5,396 bases of DNA from an uncultured Ruminococcus sp. (GTDB lineage Bacteria > Bacillota > Clostridia > Oscillospirales > CAG-272). Below are positions 5,068 to 5,396 of the stretch, piece after piece. Within the stretch, counting starts at the first letter, position 1. Each line of letters starts with the position of its first letter. The position numbers and the translations under genes were made by a program. A model generated the notes under the pieces. The model saw nothing but the letters and a program-made list of their open reading frames with translations, ran no database searches and was not told the origin of the DNA. The DNA lies in NCBI GenBank assembly GCA_902803255.1, contig CADCPG010000174.1:1-5396 (forward strand), in the 5' to 3' direction.

Positions 5068-5396
5068 ATGGCACAAAAGGATCCGGACGTAAAAACCGAA
5101 GTCGCTAGGTCATATGAAGGCAGGGTCGGTCCGGATACCGGGGCGGGCGTCGGGAAAGACGTGCTGTCCGCCATCGAGGCGACCGAGCTGGTGCGCTCGC
5201 GCCGGGCGTCGGCCGGAACGCCGCCGAAAGATCCGGCAGCGCCGTCTGTAGCGGCAGAAAGTCCGGCATCACGGCGCCCCGGCCCGGGTGATATATCAGG
5301 TTCCCCGGACCGCCGGAACAGCCGCGCAGCGGCCCCGCGGAGAGAAGATATTACGCCCGGCGGCCGCCCGGCGAACGGGCGGAACACAGCTTCAGA
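5068..5396 (+). CDS. Unrecognised protein, N-terminal part, runs off the window
   Basis: An ATG at 5068 is preceded by GGAG (5058-5061) with a 6-base spacer, 12 bases after the mnmM stop. From there the frame stays open to the window edge (109 complete codons, no stop). The first 45 or so residues (MAQKDPDVKTEVARSYEGRV at the start) look mixed and partly helical. The remainder is rich in Pro, Ala, Gly, Arg and Ser (for example SRRPGPGDISG and PGGRPANGRN) and is probably disordered. I do not recognise a family. It could be the flexible N-terminus of a larger protein whose folded domain lies beyond the edge. Spacing and strand make it the third gene of the operon. Long open frames arise easily in such GC-rich DNA, so the ribosome site is the main support. 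Confidence 0.6.
   Translation, partial: MAQKDPDVKTEVARSYEGRVGPDTGAGVGKDVLSAIEATELVRSRRASAGTPPKDPAAPSVAAESPASRRPGPGDISGSPDRRNSRAAAPRREDITPGGRPANGRNTAS

Noticed and set aside
4716..5387. 223-residue minus-strand open frame
   Set aside because: It is antisense to mnmM and the downstream gene, has no family-like motif, and its Ser/Thr/Pro-rich composition is typical of a reverse-strand shadow.

Overview
The window looks like chromosomal DNA from a GC-rich member of the Clostridia/Bacillota. The gene families are typical of monoderm Firmicutes: the CdaA/CdaR c-di-AMP module, a DUF6062-type cysteine protein, an MnmM/YtqB-type tRNA methyltransferase, and an OGG1-like glycosylase of the clostridial kind. 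The coding DNA is strongly GC-biased. The two intergenic AT-rich patches stand out and carry consensus-like sigma-A promoter boxes. The lineage is an inference from gene content; no rRNA or other phylogenetic marker is present.

Layout. (1) Positions 11-2466, minus strand: a tightly packed operon reading right to left. It holds cdaA (diadenylate cyclase), cdaR (YbbR-domain regulator, overlapping cdaA by 11 bp) and an RseC/MucC-family membrane protein starting 1 bp after cdaR. A strong promoter (2538-2566) with an extended -10 drives it. (2) Positions 2467-2828: a 362-bp intergenic region holding that promoter, a 15-bp GC-rich intrinsic terminator oriented for the minus strand (2591-2634), and about 190 bp of non-coding, hairpin-containing DNA with a good plus-strand promoter-like element pointing antisense into ogg. 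(3) Positions 2829-3734, minus strand: an OGG1-type 8-oxoguanine DNA glycosylase/lyase. (4) Positions 3735-3808: a 74-bp divergent intergenic region with a perfect 7-bp inverted repeat. (5) Positions 3809-5396, plus strand: a second operon with a DUF6062-like double CxxC/CxxH protein, a MnmM-like methyltransferase (ATGA overlap) and the start of an unrecognised low-complexity protein that runs off the window.

Function. The left operon makes and regulates c-di-AMP at the membrane (envelope and osmotic homeostasis). Its third gene is a cysteine-rich membrane protein of the RseC family, where glmM is the textbook neighbour. The centre is oxidative DNA repair. The right operon probably combines tRNA wobble-uridine modification with a putative metal-binding protein of unknown role. 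No mobile element, CRISPR array, tRNA or rRNA was seen. Nothing here is clearly a new system. The best leads are the internally duplicated Cys/His protein co-translated with the methyltransferase, the cdaA-cdaR-rseC arrangement, and the mixed set of opposite-base residues in the glycosylase.
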